NCBI RefSeq assembly: GCF_000208865.1
Contig: NC_018389.1
Coordinates: forward strand, 1,860,001-1,924,000
Source: Neospora caninum Liverpool
Lineage: Eukaryota; Apicomplexa; Conoidasida; Eucoccidiorida; Sarcocystidae
Length of the DNA: 64,000 bases
Direction: 5' to 3'
Below are positions 1 to 11,800 of the stretch, one piece after another. A model generated the notes under the pieces. It was not told the origin of the DNA and made no database searches. It was given only the letters and a program-made list of their open reading frames with translations. The translations under genes and the position numbers were made by a program. Every line of letters begins with the position of its first letter. Within the stretch, counting starts at the first letter, position 1.

Positions 1-1639
1 CCGCCTCCGTCGATGATGGGTTGCAGGCGGACTCTGGGGTTTTTCGCTCGCACAAAAAGCGCGCCAATCCCCTTGGGGCCGTAGATCTTGTGTCCGGAGA
101 GAGAAAGCATGTCGATGCCCATTTTGTCCACGTCGATTGGAAGCTTTCCTGCGCCCTGGGCGGCATCTGAAATGCATGCGCACGCGAGGCGAGGCCGCAA
201 ATGGACGAAGCAGAAGACGCGGACGAGAAAGAAAGCAGAGGGTGTGCTCGAAAGCCGCCAATTTACGAAACCTTCGCGCCCCCCCTCTGGCCTTTCCTTC
301 TCTTCCCGCGTCTGATAGAACGTCTCGGCAGCTCCTGGTGTCTGCCTAAGCTACGGCATATCACAACCCCCCCCTTTTTCTCCCCACATGTATGCGTGGC
401 CGCTCCTCGTTCTTCGCGTTTTTTCGTTTGCATGTCTGCGGTCTCGCTTGCCCAGAAACACACACCTGTGTGGAACAGAACGTCGTGTTTCCTGCAGATT
501 TCGCCGATCTTCTCCAGGTTCTGGACGACACCGATCTCGTTGTTCACAAACATGACTGAGACGAGCAGCGTCTCTGGGCGGATGGCGCTCTCCAGCTCCG
601 CCAAGTCGATCAAGCCGTCGGCTTTCACTGGCAAGAACGTCACGTCGCAGCCCCGCGTCTGCTGAGAGTCGCGGAACTCGAGATGGAGCATGCGGCAACA
701 CTGCAGAGCGCATTTGTGTTCCAGCTGCGTAGTGATGATGTGGTTCCGCACGCGAGCCTCGCGCCTTTCCTTGCCTTTATCGCCCTTGCGAAAAGTCACA
801 GGGTGTTGCCGACAGTAGTAGTGCACGGCCCCTTTCAGCGCCAAGTTGTTGCTCTCCGTCGCTCCAGACGTGAAGATGATCTCGCGCGCACGGGACGCGT
901 CCAAACCCAGAAGCTGCGCAACCTGCACTCTGCAAACGCACAGAAACCCAGCAACCCTCCGACGAGACACTTGAAGCCAGAAGCAGACGGAGAAAGCACA
1001 GAGAGAAGCGCAGGAAAGAGAAAAACACAGAGGGATAGAAGCACAGATGTTCACAGTGTACGGCAGATTTGGCGCAAGCCAAGAATTGTCTGTATGGGAG
1101 GGAAACGGGTGTGCTGGACAGTTGTGCAACTACATCTGCACGCAGGGGACTCATTCTGGGCAAGGGCGCACGCCGATACAGAGTCACATACCGGGACGTG
1201 CCATTCGATCTGAGTTATACAGTTCTGGATCGCGGATCAGTTGTACAGAGACAACTGCTACTTAAAACGAGATAACAAAGTACACAGGGTAGCTATGATC
1301 TTTAATTTCTTAATGCCGGCGAGTCGTCAACAATTTATGACTCGAAATGGAGTCAATGGATGGGTTATGATATTCGGGCCTACAGTATGATCTTAATTAT
1401 TGTAGCTACTTTTATTCCACAGGCGACTGGGCGCTGGCCCGTTTAGCTCCAATTCGGAAAGGAGAGAATTCCACAAGTGCATGCAGCGGCCGAAGAAGCA
1501 CTTCCACTTTGATCGTACGGCGCACGAAACCGCACCGCCAAAATCCCCGATGCACATGTCGAGACGTCCTTTTCCGTCTTCTTTGCGTATGTGCGGATAG
1601 ACCCATGAAAAAGCTACATCGAAAATCATAAGTGGATGC

Positions 1640-1670
<31 letters not shown>

Positions 1671-2524
1671 CATATTCGCATACACATGCATATATATATA
1701 TATATATGTATATATATGTATATATATGTATATATGTGCACACTTTACATGAACGGACATATCCGTATGCACGTACATAAACAAATCTGCGTAAGAGTAT
1801 GCATGCATGTGTTTGTGTTGTCTGTGACGGAGCCTTTTCTGCGGGTGTGTCTTTTCGTTTCTCACCTGGCTTTTTCGACAGCGGCATCTGCCTCCCAGCC
1901 GATGGCGTGGGAGCTGGAATGTGGATTTCCGAATTTATCGAAGAGGAAAGGAAGCATGGCGTCTGTGACTCGAGGATCCTGCACAGTCGTCGCCTGGTTG
2001 TCCAAGTAGACTGGGCGCGCCGCCACAATCGGCCCCTCCTTCTGCACGTCTTCTCTCCCCACTGCAGCCGCCTCGGATGCCTGAGAAGGCGACGAAGCTG
2101 CAGAGGAAGAGAAGGAAGCAGACGAAGACGTGAGGAAAGACGAGCGATGCGAATGTTGGTCTGGAGCCTGTCGGGGTCCCGTTGCGCGAGGCGAAGGCTG
2201 GTGTGCATGGAGAGACGTGGCGATGAAGCGGATGGCTGTGAAAGCGCCTTTTTCCCGGTCGCTTTTGAATGAATCAGGCTGCGTTTCTTTCAGTTCCGAA
2301 CCGGCGAGGGAACCGAATCGACCTGAAGGTACGCCGAACGGAGAAGGAGAAAACGCGGAAGCCCGCGAAGTCCGACGCACCGACGCATGCGCTCGGAGAG
2401 ACGACGAGGAGGCAGGCGCGAAAGAAAAGGCAGCAGATGTGAGAGGGCGGAGACTGGAGAGGCGAAGACAGCGACGGGTCGAGGAAGGAGTCGCCCCGAG
2501 GGCGAGTTTCGAGAGCGGACCCAT
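1..2524 (-). CDS. NFS1: Cysteine desulfurase, mitochondrial IscS/NFS1 type (3' end beyond window)
   Basis: This PLP enzyme takes sulfur from cysteine for Fe-S cluster assembly. Visible exons are complement(1866..2524), complement(466..929) and complement(<1..166), and their phases agree. The start at 2524 ([10 protein letters not shown]) gives a Ser/Arg-rich leader of about 169 residues that suits mitochondrial import. The frame stays open upstream to 3166, so an earlier start cannot be excluded. The catalytic fold begins at [11 protein letters not shown] (residue 170). GATESNN and the ITTQLEHK histidine motif lie in exon 2. DAAQGAGK and the PLP-lysine motif [12 protein letters not shown] (Lys about 401) lie in exon 3. 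These are IscS/NFS1-like rather than SufS-like. A charged insert ([17 protein letters not shown]) precedes ITTQ and is absent from typical homologues. The C-terminus with the active-site cysteine loop lies off the left edge. Confidence 0.95.
1325..1428 (+). pseudogene. Cytochrome b fragment of mitochondrial origin (NUMT) in NFS1 intron 1
   Basis: This AT-rich segment lies in the 930-1865 intron of NFS1, on the opposite strand to that gene. From 1325 it reads [17 protein letters not shown]. From 1381, in another frame, it reads [16 protein letters not shown]. Both match consecutive parts of the C-terminal region of Toxoplasma cytochrome b as I remember it, with several substitutions. The frame change fits a small insertion near 1372-1380. 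The AT-rich stretch begins at about 1262 and may hold another mitochondrial block. It is a broken, non-coding copy. Nuclear copies of mitochondrial DNA are well documented in this genus. Confidence 0.8.
1638..1737. repeat. (TA)n / TATG microsatellite
   Basis: Two TA tracts are separated by CATATTCGCA-type spacers in intron 1 of NFS1. Short open frames across it on both strands (poly Tyr-Ile) are artefacts of the repeat. Confidence 0.95.
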
Positions 2525-4796
2525 AGTTTGGAGACTAACTCGTGGCAGGGATAGCAAGCATGGAGAAACCGGGAGAGAGACGGGGCGTTGTGCACACCGA
2601 GCGCGAGAATGGACAAAGACAGAGAGTCCCAGGAGAGCGGCGAAGAGAAGGGAAACTCCGGAGCGGCGAAGCGCTGAGAGTGGTCGCGCAGATTTCCTTA
2701 TGTTTTCGTGTCCCCTGATCCTAAGGGAAAAAACGATCAATGACGGAAACGCATTCACTTTGGTGCCGATACACAGGGGCTGCAAAAACGTCTCGCCATG
2801 GGTACTTTGCAGAACAACGAACCTGCATGCTTTGAGACCTGTTAGGGGCTTTCCCGACGAAAAGATTTTCCACTGCTTCAACGCGAGGTGGGAAGGTCCA
2901 GCAATCACAAAAACGCGCCAAAATCGGCCGACCAGCTCTGTACGGCGACGCAGAAAACGCGGAACTGGGCGGAGAGCGCGGTTCCTTTTTGGCCGCCAGA
3001 GCGCCGTCAGGCAGGTTCCCGAGCTCCGAGGCAAACCAACGAAAGTCCTGGATATCTCTGTCTTTATGTGCTTAACGGTGTTTTTTTGTAGGGAGGAGAA
3101 CAAGAAAGGGGAAATGCTCAGCGAGGAGCGAGCGAACGGCGGGTTTTTGGCCGCCAAAAAACCCAAGTCGCACGAGACTCGGGCCGGACTCCGCCGCTCT
3201 CTCCTCGGCAGTATATACCGCAGCGACGGCGCTCCACCGCGAGACTTCTTCAGCTGGCTTTATCTTCTAAAACCCAAAGTTGAAGAAAGGAAAACGCGAA
3301 CGTTCCGGCAAGCGACGGCGAAGCGGCACATTCCTAAGCGCTCTTGAATCGTCCAAAAAAACGTCAGCGTAGATTGGTTTCCGCAAGTGGATGCACCAGC
3401 ACGGAGGGTCAGATGTGCGAGAATTCTGTCCTCGCGGGTTACGACTCCAAATTCAAAGATGATCTTGCTTCAACTGAGAGAAAAGACGCAGATCCGCATC
3501 TGTGTCTCTCCGAATCGGGCTTTCCTGAAACCTAGAAGAGGGAATTTGTCAAAAGACTGCATGCAAACACGTGCGTCGGCACGCCGTTTCCTGAATTCAC
3601 ACAGTCTGAGCGAGCGTCCAGTACACCTTTGTGAGCGAAGACTCCACAAGTCAAGCAAGCATTCTTTGGCAAGGAAAGCCGAGCGCGAAATGAGAAAGGA
3701 AAACGGGCTGTGCCGCCCGGAGACGTCGAGAAGAAGGCTACACGAACTGACAGACTGTGAGCGAAGCTGGAGGGCGCAAAACGCACACTAAAACGGAAGT
3801 TTCGAAACAGTGCGGTGTATAGACGCAAGGAACACACGGAGAAAGGCAAACACACAGAAAACGAGAGACATGAAGAGCGAGAGAGGAGAGACGTTATATT
3901 CAGTTTTGGGGCTCGAATTCGTACTCCGCAGTGGAGAGTTCAAGCGTGTAGCGGCAGGAGACCCGAGATAGAGGGACCGGCCTGTCGTTTCACAGCGCAG
4001 TGCATGCTCCTGGTCAGCGAGGGCGGAAGGGGTTCTCGTTGGCAGGTTTTCTCCCGAAGCAAGGCGAAGGTGATTTGGACTCTGTTTCCTGCAAAGAACT
4101 GCGTGCGCGTGTGTCTCAGAAAACTGCGTTTTTCCGATTCGTGCGTCATTCTCCTCCCTCCCCACTCTCTCTGGTGCGGCAACGGGTCGGCTCACCCTGC
4201 CTCGCGTGTGGCCGCAAGAGTCCCCCGCCTGTCCAAAGATCTCGCATTGTTTTTGTGGAAACACCCCTGGAACGTGTTTTTCCGTAGAAATATTCACACA
4301 AGTTGTCTCGTCCGCGTTTACGGGCCTTCTCCCGCGAGGCGCTTGGCTCTGTGGCCGCCGCGTCCAACCACACACGCTCGAGTGTCGCTCTGTGTCTTTC
4401 GAGAGCAGGCGCAGTTTCTCTCGGTTAAACTCTGTGTCTCGTTCTCCTGTCTCGTTTCTTTTTGCGTCCGTCCAAATTCTCAGTCCCATTTTCCCTTTGC
4501 GTCCCCGTCGACTGCGCCCGGGAAAAAACTCGCAGGAAAAAGTGCGCCGTTACGTGAGACTGGAACGGCCGGGAGTTGCCTTTTTTTCCGTCGGTGATTG
4601 CTTGTTTCACCTCGCGGAGCCTCTTCGCAAACAGCCTCCGTCTCTTTTCCTCGCGGGATAAAACACTCCAGAGAAGCTCCACCCTGTGACCACCCCGTCC
4701 GCCGCTCTCCCCTCTTTCCTCGCTTCCCCTTCGCCCCTTCTTCGCTCGTTAGAAAAACGCGAATTGCACTGTCCCGTTTCCCCGACACTCGCCACA
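2525..4796. promoter_or_regulatory. Divergent intergenic region, NFS1 and 4797 ORF
   Basis: This 2.3 kb lies between the NFS1 start (minus) and the small ORF (plus), so it should contain both promoters and leaders. TGCATGC, a known cis-element of Toxoplasma promoters, occurs at 3558-3564 and 4001-4007. The last 300 bases before 4797 are pyrimidine-rich, as is common in 5' leaders here. I see no convincing gene in it. Open frames on both strands lack conserved sequence. Confidence 0.6.
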
Positions 4797-5120
4797 ATGC
4801 CGTTCATGTGGAGACAGCGGGCGTACTGCGCGCCTGTTCCATCTGCCTTTGCAGCTCAGCAGCCTCGCGCGGGTGGAGGAAGCGAATCTGGAGTGCGAAG
4901 GCCTCTCTTGCGGTCAAACAGCGAGAGTTTGTCAGTCTTCTCGGAGATCCCCGACGGTTTGCTCGGCCACACCACCAGCGTCACGATGGGAAACTCCGAC
5001 ATCTTCTTTCTTCCAAAGCCCTCGAACCTCCTCAAAGTGGCCCTCCCTGCATTCGTCTTCATGCCCAACCTGACCATCTTCACGAGAGCCTTTCCCTTCT
5101 ACGCTCACACTAGCGCTTGA
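4797..5120 (+). CDS. Possible small protein, 107 residues, unknown function
   Basis: One uninterrupted frame starts at ATG 4797 in a good context (GCCACAATGC) and ends at TGA 5118-5120. The N-terminus (MPFMWRQRAYCAPVP) is basic and acid-free for about the first 30 residues, as in mitochondrial presequences. The middle is Ser/Gly-rich. Near the C-terminus is a mostly hydrophobic stretch (LLKVALPAFVFMPNLTIF) that could be one membrane segment. The frame stays open upstream to 4686, but the 4797 ATG looks best. I do not recognise a family. It is divergent from NFS1, and the next gene starts 3 kb away. It could be a small mitochondrial or tail-anchored membrane protein, or a chance ORF in a transcript leader. 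Confidence 0.42.
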   Translation: MPFMWRQRAYCAPVPSAFAAQQPRAGGGSESGVRRPLLRSNSESLSVFSEIPDGLLGHTTSVTMGNSDIFFLPKPSNLLKVALPAFVFMPNLTIFTRAFPFYAHTSA

Positions 5121-6500
5121 GAAGACGCGGATACGCCGAAGCGAAAAAGGAGGAAAGGCACGCCTGCCGTCGCACACTTACACCTTTTTGTGTGCGTGTA
5201 TGTGGGCACTCTACGTGTATGCATGTAAATGTTTCTTCCATGTGATCCGTCCTCTCGGGCCCATCCTTGTGTGTGTGTGCGTTTGCCGGGTGTACTTGTG
5301 GGGCACTGTTTCGCCAAAACTCGGACTTAAAATGGGAGCTGCATCTCCTCAGACCCAGAAGTATGCACGTTGACAGGCAGTCCGTTTCTCTTCTGATGAT
5401 AGAACAGCGAAGAACGTGGAGGAAAGACAACGGGGGTCCGTGTCAGCGCCTTTGCGCTGCGCTTCCCGCGCACCTGGCCATCTCTCTCCAGTGAGCAGGC
5501 GCGAAACAATCTGAACGCAAGGATTAAACACACACGCTTGCTGCTGAGGAGTCTTGAACGCCAAAACTTCTCGCTCTTGGAACACACTTTCTGTAATGCC
5601 AGCTGAACGCGTCGCCAGCGAAAAAGGCCGCTAACAGGAGGGCGGGATTTCCTGCTTCTCCGAAAGGCCCTCTTTGCACATTTGTTTTTTCATGGAGTCG
5701 CATGCATCGGCCTCGACGGGGGAACAGACAGGCATAGAGAGGCACAAACAGACAGAAATACAGGTAGGCAGAGCGAAATCGCGACCAGTGGGCGAATAGA
5801 AATAGGGCGACAAACCCGAACGACTGTCGGGAAAGGCTTTCCAGCAAAATGCACATAAACAGCTTCGAGATCAGACAGTGCGGCTAAAAGCAATTTCTGT
5901 GTTTTGGTGTTGTAACGAGGAATGGCAGTCGAGAGCCTCAAGGTCTCCATCCATACAAGCGACGACTTTCAAACGACCGAGACATGTGGGTGCGTGTGGA
6001 CGTGAAGTTGCGTGTGTGTATACAGTTTACGCAACTCTAATGCACATATTTTTATGCGTACGCATATATAATATATATAGATCGGTTCCCGGAAAAGCGA
6101 GTATACCGGATAGGAACACAGAGTTCGAGGAAAATTGACATTTTCTCTGCCACTGAGAAGGCTCTCAAGTTCAGGATCATCGCTGGGCGGAAGTGACCAA
6201 CTGCCACTCGTTTTTTCAAGAATGTATCTAGCACGTTTCACACCGTTTTGAGGCAGATTCGGGAAAGCGGTAGTTCTCACTTTCAATTTGGAATTTTCCG
6301 CCTGGACGCACGCAGAGTCCTAGACTGGAGCCTGTGAGGAAAGACCGTTTCCGCCCTTCGCTGTCTCGAATTTTTCACTTCTCGGAGAGTGCATATCTAC
6401 GAGAAAAAGAGCAATATGGACCCCTGCGGTTGGGTGTGAAGCAGATTGGCTCCATTCCAGTTGATCCTGAGAAGAAAATGTAACGAATGCATGCATGTAC

Positions 6501-6525
6501 TATATATATATATATATATATATAT
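6501..6525. repeat. (TA)n microsatellite
   Basis: Perfect TA tract in the spacer upstream of DRC11. Confidence 0.95.
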
Positions 6526-7908
6526 GCAGCGGCTGTGATTTGAAGCCTCGCTTCTGACGAGAACCCCATTCGCAAATCTGCAGTGGTAGTTACTCGGACT
6601 TGTCCAACTCGATGAAAGCCGTGCCGGAATGAAACCTGCTACCTCTTTTAAAATGTTTTAGCGCGCTGAAAATAAGGTGTCCGCAGGTTACGCTCCTCCC
6701 TCGCTGCCGCAAGAGATCAGTGTGTTTTGATTCCGAGGCTCACGCATCTGAAATACACATGTTACGTGTAAATGTACATATCTGTCTATATGGAGAAATG
6801 AACCAGGCATATATATATATATATATATATGCAGATGGAGGTGTCTTTGAGCTTTCTTGGGTCTCGGAAAAAACTCACGTGTTCATCCGCTGAATTAAAG
6901 GTTTCGTTTAATTGACTGCTTATCTTTTTTTTGAGTTTGCTCGTAAGCGCGTTTTTGCTGCTTCCCCCTTCAAGCCCTTTTGTGAACAGGCGAGCGGTTC
7001 TGTTGTGAAACTCCTTCCTTCTCAGGTGAAACGGTTTTCGAATCCTCTGTTCCCTGGAATTTCTTCTTTTGTCCTCGGCCTCTTCCCCTCCACGTCTGCA
7101 GCCCCAAACCCCGCCGTGGGGGCGCCTCCGTTCATGCACTTCTACTAAGCCCTGAAAAATTCAAGTTTCGATACACATTTGTACATGCAAATGGCGATTC
7201 ACACCTCGGGGAAAGCATGCATTCTGGCCTACATATAGATAGATACGTGCTGATTTGCTTCCCGTAACAGGCAGGGGCCGCGTTGCGCAAACAAAAGCCG
7301 AGATTGCCAGTCAGCACAAGGCAGAGGAAGGAGGGCAGAAAGGCCACGGTCTCCTCCTATGTCACTCCTGTTGTCATGGTAGCGTTTTGGGAAAGGGGAT
7401 GTCGAATTTCGTTTGTACAAACGGATAAAAAGAATTGAAAGATACACTGCACTTCGCTGGCCCCTCTTCCAATGGAATATGTCCATGTACTGCCTCGTCC
7501 AGCTCTGTTCGCTCTCATGATCCGCCCCTCGAGGTTTCTGAGGAACTTTGTTGTCACCGTTTTTTCACAGCAAGTTCTACTTTAAAACCTTAAGTGATTG
7601 GACACACTACGAAGGGAAAGCGGATCACACGATTCGACGATGTAATAAACTTCTCGGCTCGACGCAAGTCGTCTTTACCGTTTTCCCAAAACGCGGAAGT
7701 ACCTCCTGTGCTCGTCACTCTGAAACGTTTGACTTGCCAGAAAACTAGAGGCGTGTCTGTTCCTTGTCATCCGATGTTCCGCCCTTTCCGTCGCGCAATT
7801 TGTGTGGAGCGAGTTCCGGATTCTTCGGTCGCTAACGCACAGCTGACGCTATCCGATATACGCAAACGCAGTGAGGTTGCTTCTGGGGCTCTCGATATTC
7901 ACACATTC

Positions 7909-7934
7909 ATATATATATATATATATATATATAT
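7909..7934. repeat. (TA)n microsatellite
   Basis: Perfect AT/TA tract about 150 bases upstream of the DRC11 start codon. Confidence 0.95.
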
Positions 7935-8083
7935 ACATGCCGGGAAGTTTATGCTTGGATAGCTGGTGTCTGCATTTACACGTGTAAATGCACGTAAGCG
8001 TATGCCTATTGGGGACTCCGCTGCGCGAGTCCGGCCTCTTTTTCGGCTCTCTTTAACCTTTCTCTTGATGCGTTCCCTCCACC

Positions 8084-8728
8084 ATGTCGCACCAGACCTA
8101 CAAGGAGAAGTTGCGGCGAGCGATGGAAGATCTGAAAGAGCTTTTGCAGCTCGAAAAAGACGCCGTTCTTTCAACGAGTTCCGAGACTGAAACGTTGTAC
8201 CCAAAAATTGCGCGGGTGTACGTGCGTTACATTGTGCTGGCGAATGCCATAGAGGACTGCCATCACAATATTGTCCATCCTCAGGAGCGTTTGTTTGTGC
8301 GCAAAGTGCTCGACGCGTTGCTAGTGAGACTCCTCGAAATCAAACAGAAGGTCATCGCAACCAGTCCCCGGGAAGGCTCGCCTCACCTCTTCCTCTCAGA
8401 GGTTCTCTCTTTCCTCGACATTTCCCCTGAACAAGCGGTCCTGAGAATCCCCCGCTTCTTGAAAGACGATCCAGCTGTGGCCGAGCAATGGGATGTCAAA
8501 ATGCAGAAACTCGAATACTGGGCGACCACGCTCCGTGGTGCGTGGACACTCCAGGAAACTCCACGGGGCCCGTGACAAAAAAGCGACCGGTTAAAAGCGC
8601 CGACGAAACGCTGCCGCAGAGTAGTGACGAGATACTAACCACTTCAATCACCGGACAACCACGCTTCTGCACACCTCCTAAGTGGTTTTCCACACTTGCA
8701 CATCCATACATATCTATCTATCTATACA

Positions 8729-8759
<31 letters not shown>

Positions 8760-8831
8760 GTACAGATATTTGCATGTATACACAGTATATATATACATAA
8801 CATATATATATATATATATATATACATCATT

Positions 8832-8868
<37 letters not shown>

Positions 8869-11800
8869 CTACTTACCAGCGTGTATGTGCCGGGAGTAAA
8901 AACAGGAAAGATGGAATGGGTGATGTGGAATCTCGAGGAAAGGAATTCCAGAGATGAGACACGCAACCCGATATGCGCGTCCACCTTAAAATCTAGAGTT
9001 TGGGGTCTGTTTTCTGTTCCTCGGGGACAAGGCACTGCGATCATTTGTAACCTCTCACGAGACGCAAACGCCTCAAAGCTGAGAGGATCCTGTCGAAAGC
9101 TCCGTCTACCGTGTACATTGCTCGTGGGTTTCTTCTCGTTTGATGTACGCGTCTGCTCACAGACGAAAAGCGACTGGTTTTCGACGATTTGAAGGCGCCA
9201 GCAATAACACTTCCTGGACTGACGCGAGAGGCAGCGAGGGACTGCATTCTTCGTCATGAGAGAGGGCGGACCAGTATCCGTCGTTTGCTACTTCTTGCGA
9301 ATGTTTACAAGAGAAAAGCTAGAGAAGAGGCGCGTCAATCCTCAGACGCTCAGAGTCGGTCTTTCGTTTCCTCATACGCGAGTTGCGCGGTTCGATACTC
9401 TCAACCACAAGTATTTGCAAGATTCTCTACAGAGAGGTGGAGAGACAGCGATACCGAAGTCTTCTGTTTGGTTCGGTCCTCGGTCCGCTCTCGTTTTCTG
9501 GTGTCTTAGTTGGTTCCTCCCATTTTTCTCTGTGGTACCCGTGTCTGCAATGTCGTTAGACTCATGAGAAACTTCCTCTCTGAGGTTGACGGAAATGTCT
9601 CGCGTACAAGTTCCCGCGGTTTCCACAGAGCCCGCGGTCCGCTGTTCGTTACCGCGTCTCTTCCCGCCCTCCACCCCTCGTGTCGTGACACGATTTCTCG
9701 TCTTTTCTGCTGTAGATCTTCGATTTCGTCTGTGTGAAGATTGCGCGCTGTGATGCCTCAGCTGATGCGCTCAGGGCCTGGGCAGCGGCGAGTCGAATCC
9801 AGGCTGTATGGCGAGCGTGGTCGTGTCGCCGACGCGTCGAGAAGGAGAGAAGAACCTTTCTGGCGTTTTGGGGCTTGGACTTTGTGGAAAGTGCAAAGTT
9901 GGAGGACGAAGAACGCCTTCTCGAGCAAGTGTTTGCCGCAAGAAAGCTCTTCCAAAGAGAAGCCGGAAAAGCGTACCACGCCTCCCTCGTCACGGAACTC
10001 GAGTGGCTACGTGAGAACGTTGGATCGGAGTTGAAAGTAAGGAGAACCGCTGAACCGTTCGCAGAAAAAAAAGCAGTGGTGCAACAAGCATCTCAGACGT
10101 CCGAAAAGGCCTACACGACACACAAGGAAAACGCCAGTTTCCCCATTCCCGGGCCCTCCCGCCGTCTCTAACGGAGTTGCCCTACTAGCAGAAAAAAAAC
10201 CGTTCGTCTGAATACACGACACAAGCGAGAACGGTTCACGGACGCGAGGCCGGGGCCTGTTAGTGTCGTCGACGCTTCTTTCTTGCAAACGAAAAATCGG
10301 CGGATGTTTGTGGAAGGAAAACGCAGAGACCCGCGACGTTTTCTTCTCAGTCATTTGCGTGTTTGCACGCTGAACCTGCGATAGATAAATATATCTTGGA
10401 TGATTGTATATTAGCGGCTAACTGTCAATCACACATGCGAATTCTAGGTTTTCCATGAAATCTATTTGGAAGAAGAGGCTCGATAGTACTACCGTAAGTA
10501 CATAATATACAGTCCCAGCAGTAGCGGTTGAACTGTCGAAGGGTCTCATGGGTTTCATCGGAAGCAAACGACCGTTGAGGGGGTGGAGTCGAGGCTTGGA
10601 GATTGACGTGTCTCCTTCGTTTCGACGCGAAAAGTACTGGATTGTGTCCCTCTTCACATTTTCCTCTCCTATTTCTATGCTTGTCGCTTCCTGTTCTTCT
10701 CTTGTTTAGTTCCAAAAGTTTGCGGAAGGGCGAGACTGGATGCTGGAATTTCGGCGACAAGTTGGTTCTTTTCCTTCTTCGTTTGCCGATCGCACGAAGG
10801 ACTTTGACGGCGTTCCGCCTCCCCCGCCGGATGGCCGGCCTTACAAGATCGGTTTACCAGGGGCCGATAAGAAACCAGAAGCAAAAGAAAAACGAAAAGC
10901 TGAGCCGTCAAAAAGTAAGAAAACGCGTAGCAAAGCCAGGCTGTCCTCGAGGCGATCTCAGCTTCTCTGATACTTACATTCTCATATACATATATACATA
11001 TATATATATATATACTGATATACGCATGCATTAAAGTTCCGTTCTCTAAGTCGAGGTCAAGACATGTGTGCACCACAAATCAGCAGCAAAGACAAAAACG
11101 TAGCGAGAAGCAGGAGAAACACCAAAGGCTCGGAGTCCGTTTCCTGTTTTCGGCCTCCCCTGAGTCTACGCCTGCTGTCTCGGCTTTGTTGTTTTGTGGT
11201 TTTAGAGCCGGAATCGGCCAGGGAAAAGAAGCCGGCAGCGGTAGAGCCAAGCGAAGAAACTCTGCCGACGATCACGGACGAGCTGGGAGAACTCGCGAAG
11301 GAATTCGAAGCGACGTGGGCCGAGTTTCCGTGGAGGGTGGACGCGGCGCAAGAGCCTGACAAAACGCTGACGCGGAATCAATTGCTTCCTCAGGTTGAAA
11401 GCGAAGTTACGGTCGCCGTGGACGAACTGCTAAAGCAAGAACTGGTTCGGCTACGGCAACAGTTTGACTTGGTGAAGGAGAAGCCGAGGAAAAAGGGGCA
11501 AAAGACGGGCGGAAAGAAGGCTGGGAAGAAGGGCGGAACGGCGAAGACCAAATGCTGCAATGCGGCGAATCTTGCGGGGCCGTTGGAAGACATTTTTCCC
11601 GATCTCGTCAAAGACGGAATCCTGAGGGGCGTCGAGCCTGCCAAGCTAGACGACTTTATCGGCAACTTCCCCGTGTGTCCGACTCCTACTGACGAGTTCC
11701 TTCCTGCTCCGACGGCCTGGCAAATCAAACAGTTTCTCGTTGAACAAATTATTCTCCCGCTGGCGTCCACAAGCATTCGCGAGAAAACCCCCTTCCCAGC

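Larger units (their letters stand above)
5121..8083. promoter_or_regulatory. Intergenic region upstream of DRC11
   Basis: The region should hold the 3' end of the 4797 ORF transcript and the promoter of DRC11. TGCATGC (either strand) occurs at 5700-5706, 6488-6494 and 7215-7221. TA microsatellites lie at 6501-6525, 6809-6831 and 7909-7934. No ORF shows conserved sequence. Confidence 0.5.

Noticed and set aside
2525..3166. Upstream in-frame extension of NFS1
   Set aside because: Open but not presequence-like, and the ATG at 2524 begins a typical import leader. Kept only as an alternative start.
8682..8957. Tyr/Ile/His-rich frames across TA and CATA repeats here and elsewhere (for example 1412-1741, 36127-36431, 50273-50497)
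   Set aside because: Translations of microsatellites, with no coding signal.
9385..9410. GGTTCGATACT, resembling a tRNA T-loop
   Set aside because: No acceptor, D or anticodon stems can be drawn around it, and it lies in DRC11 exon 2.
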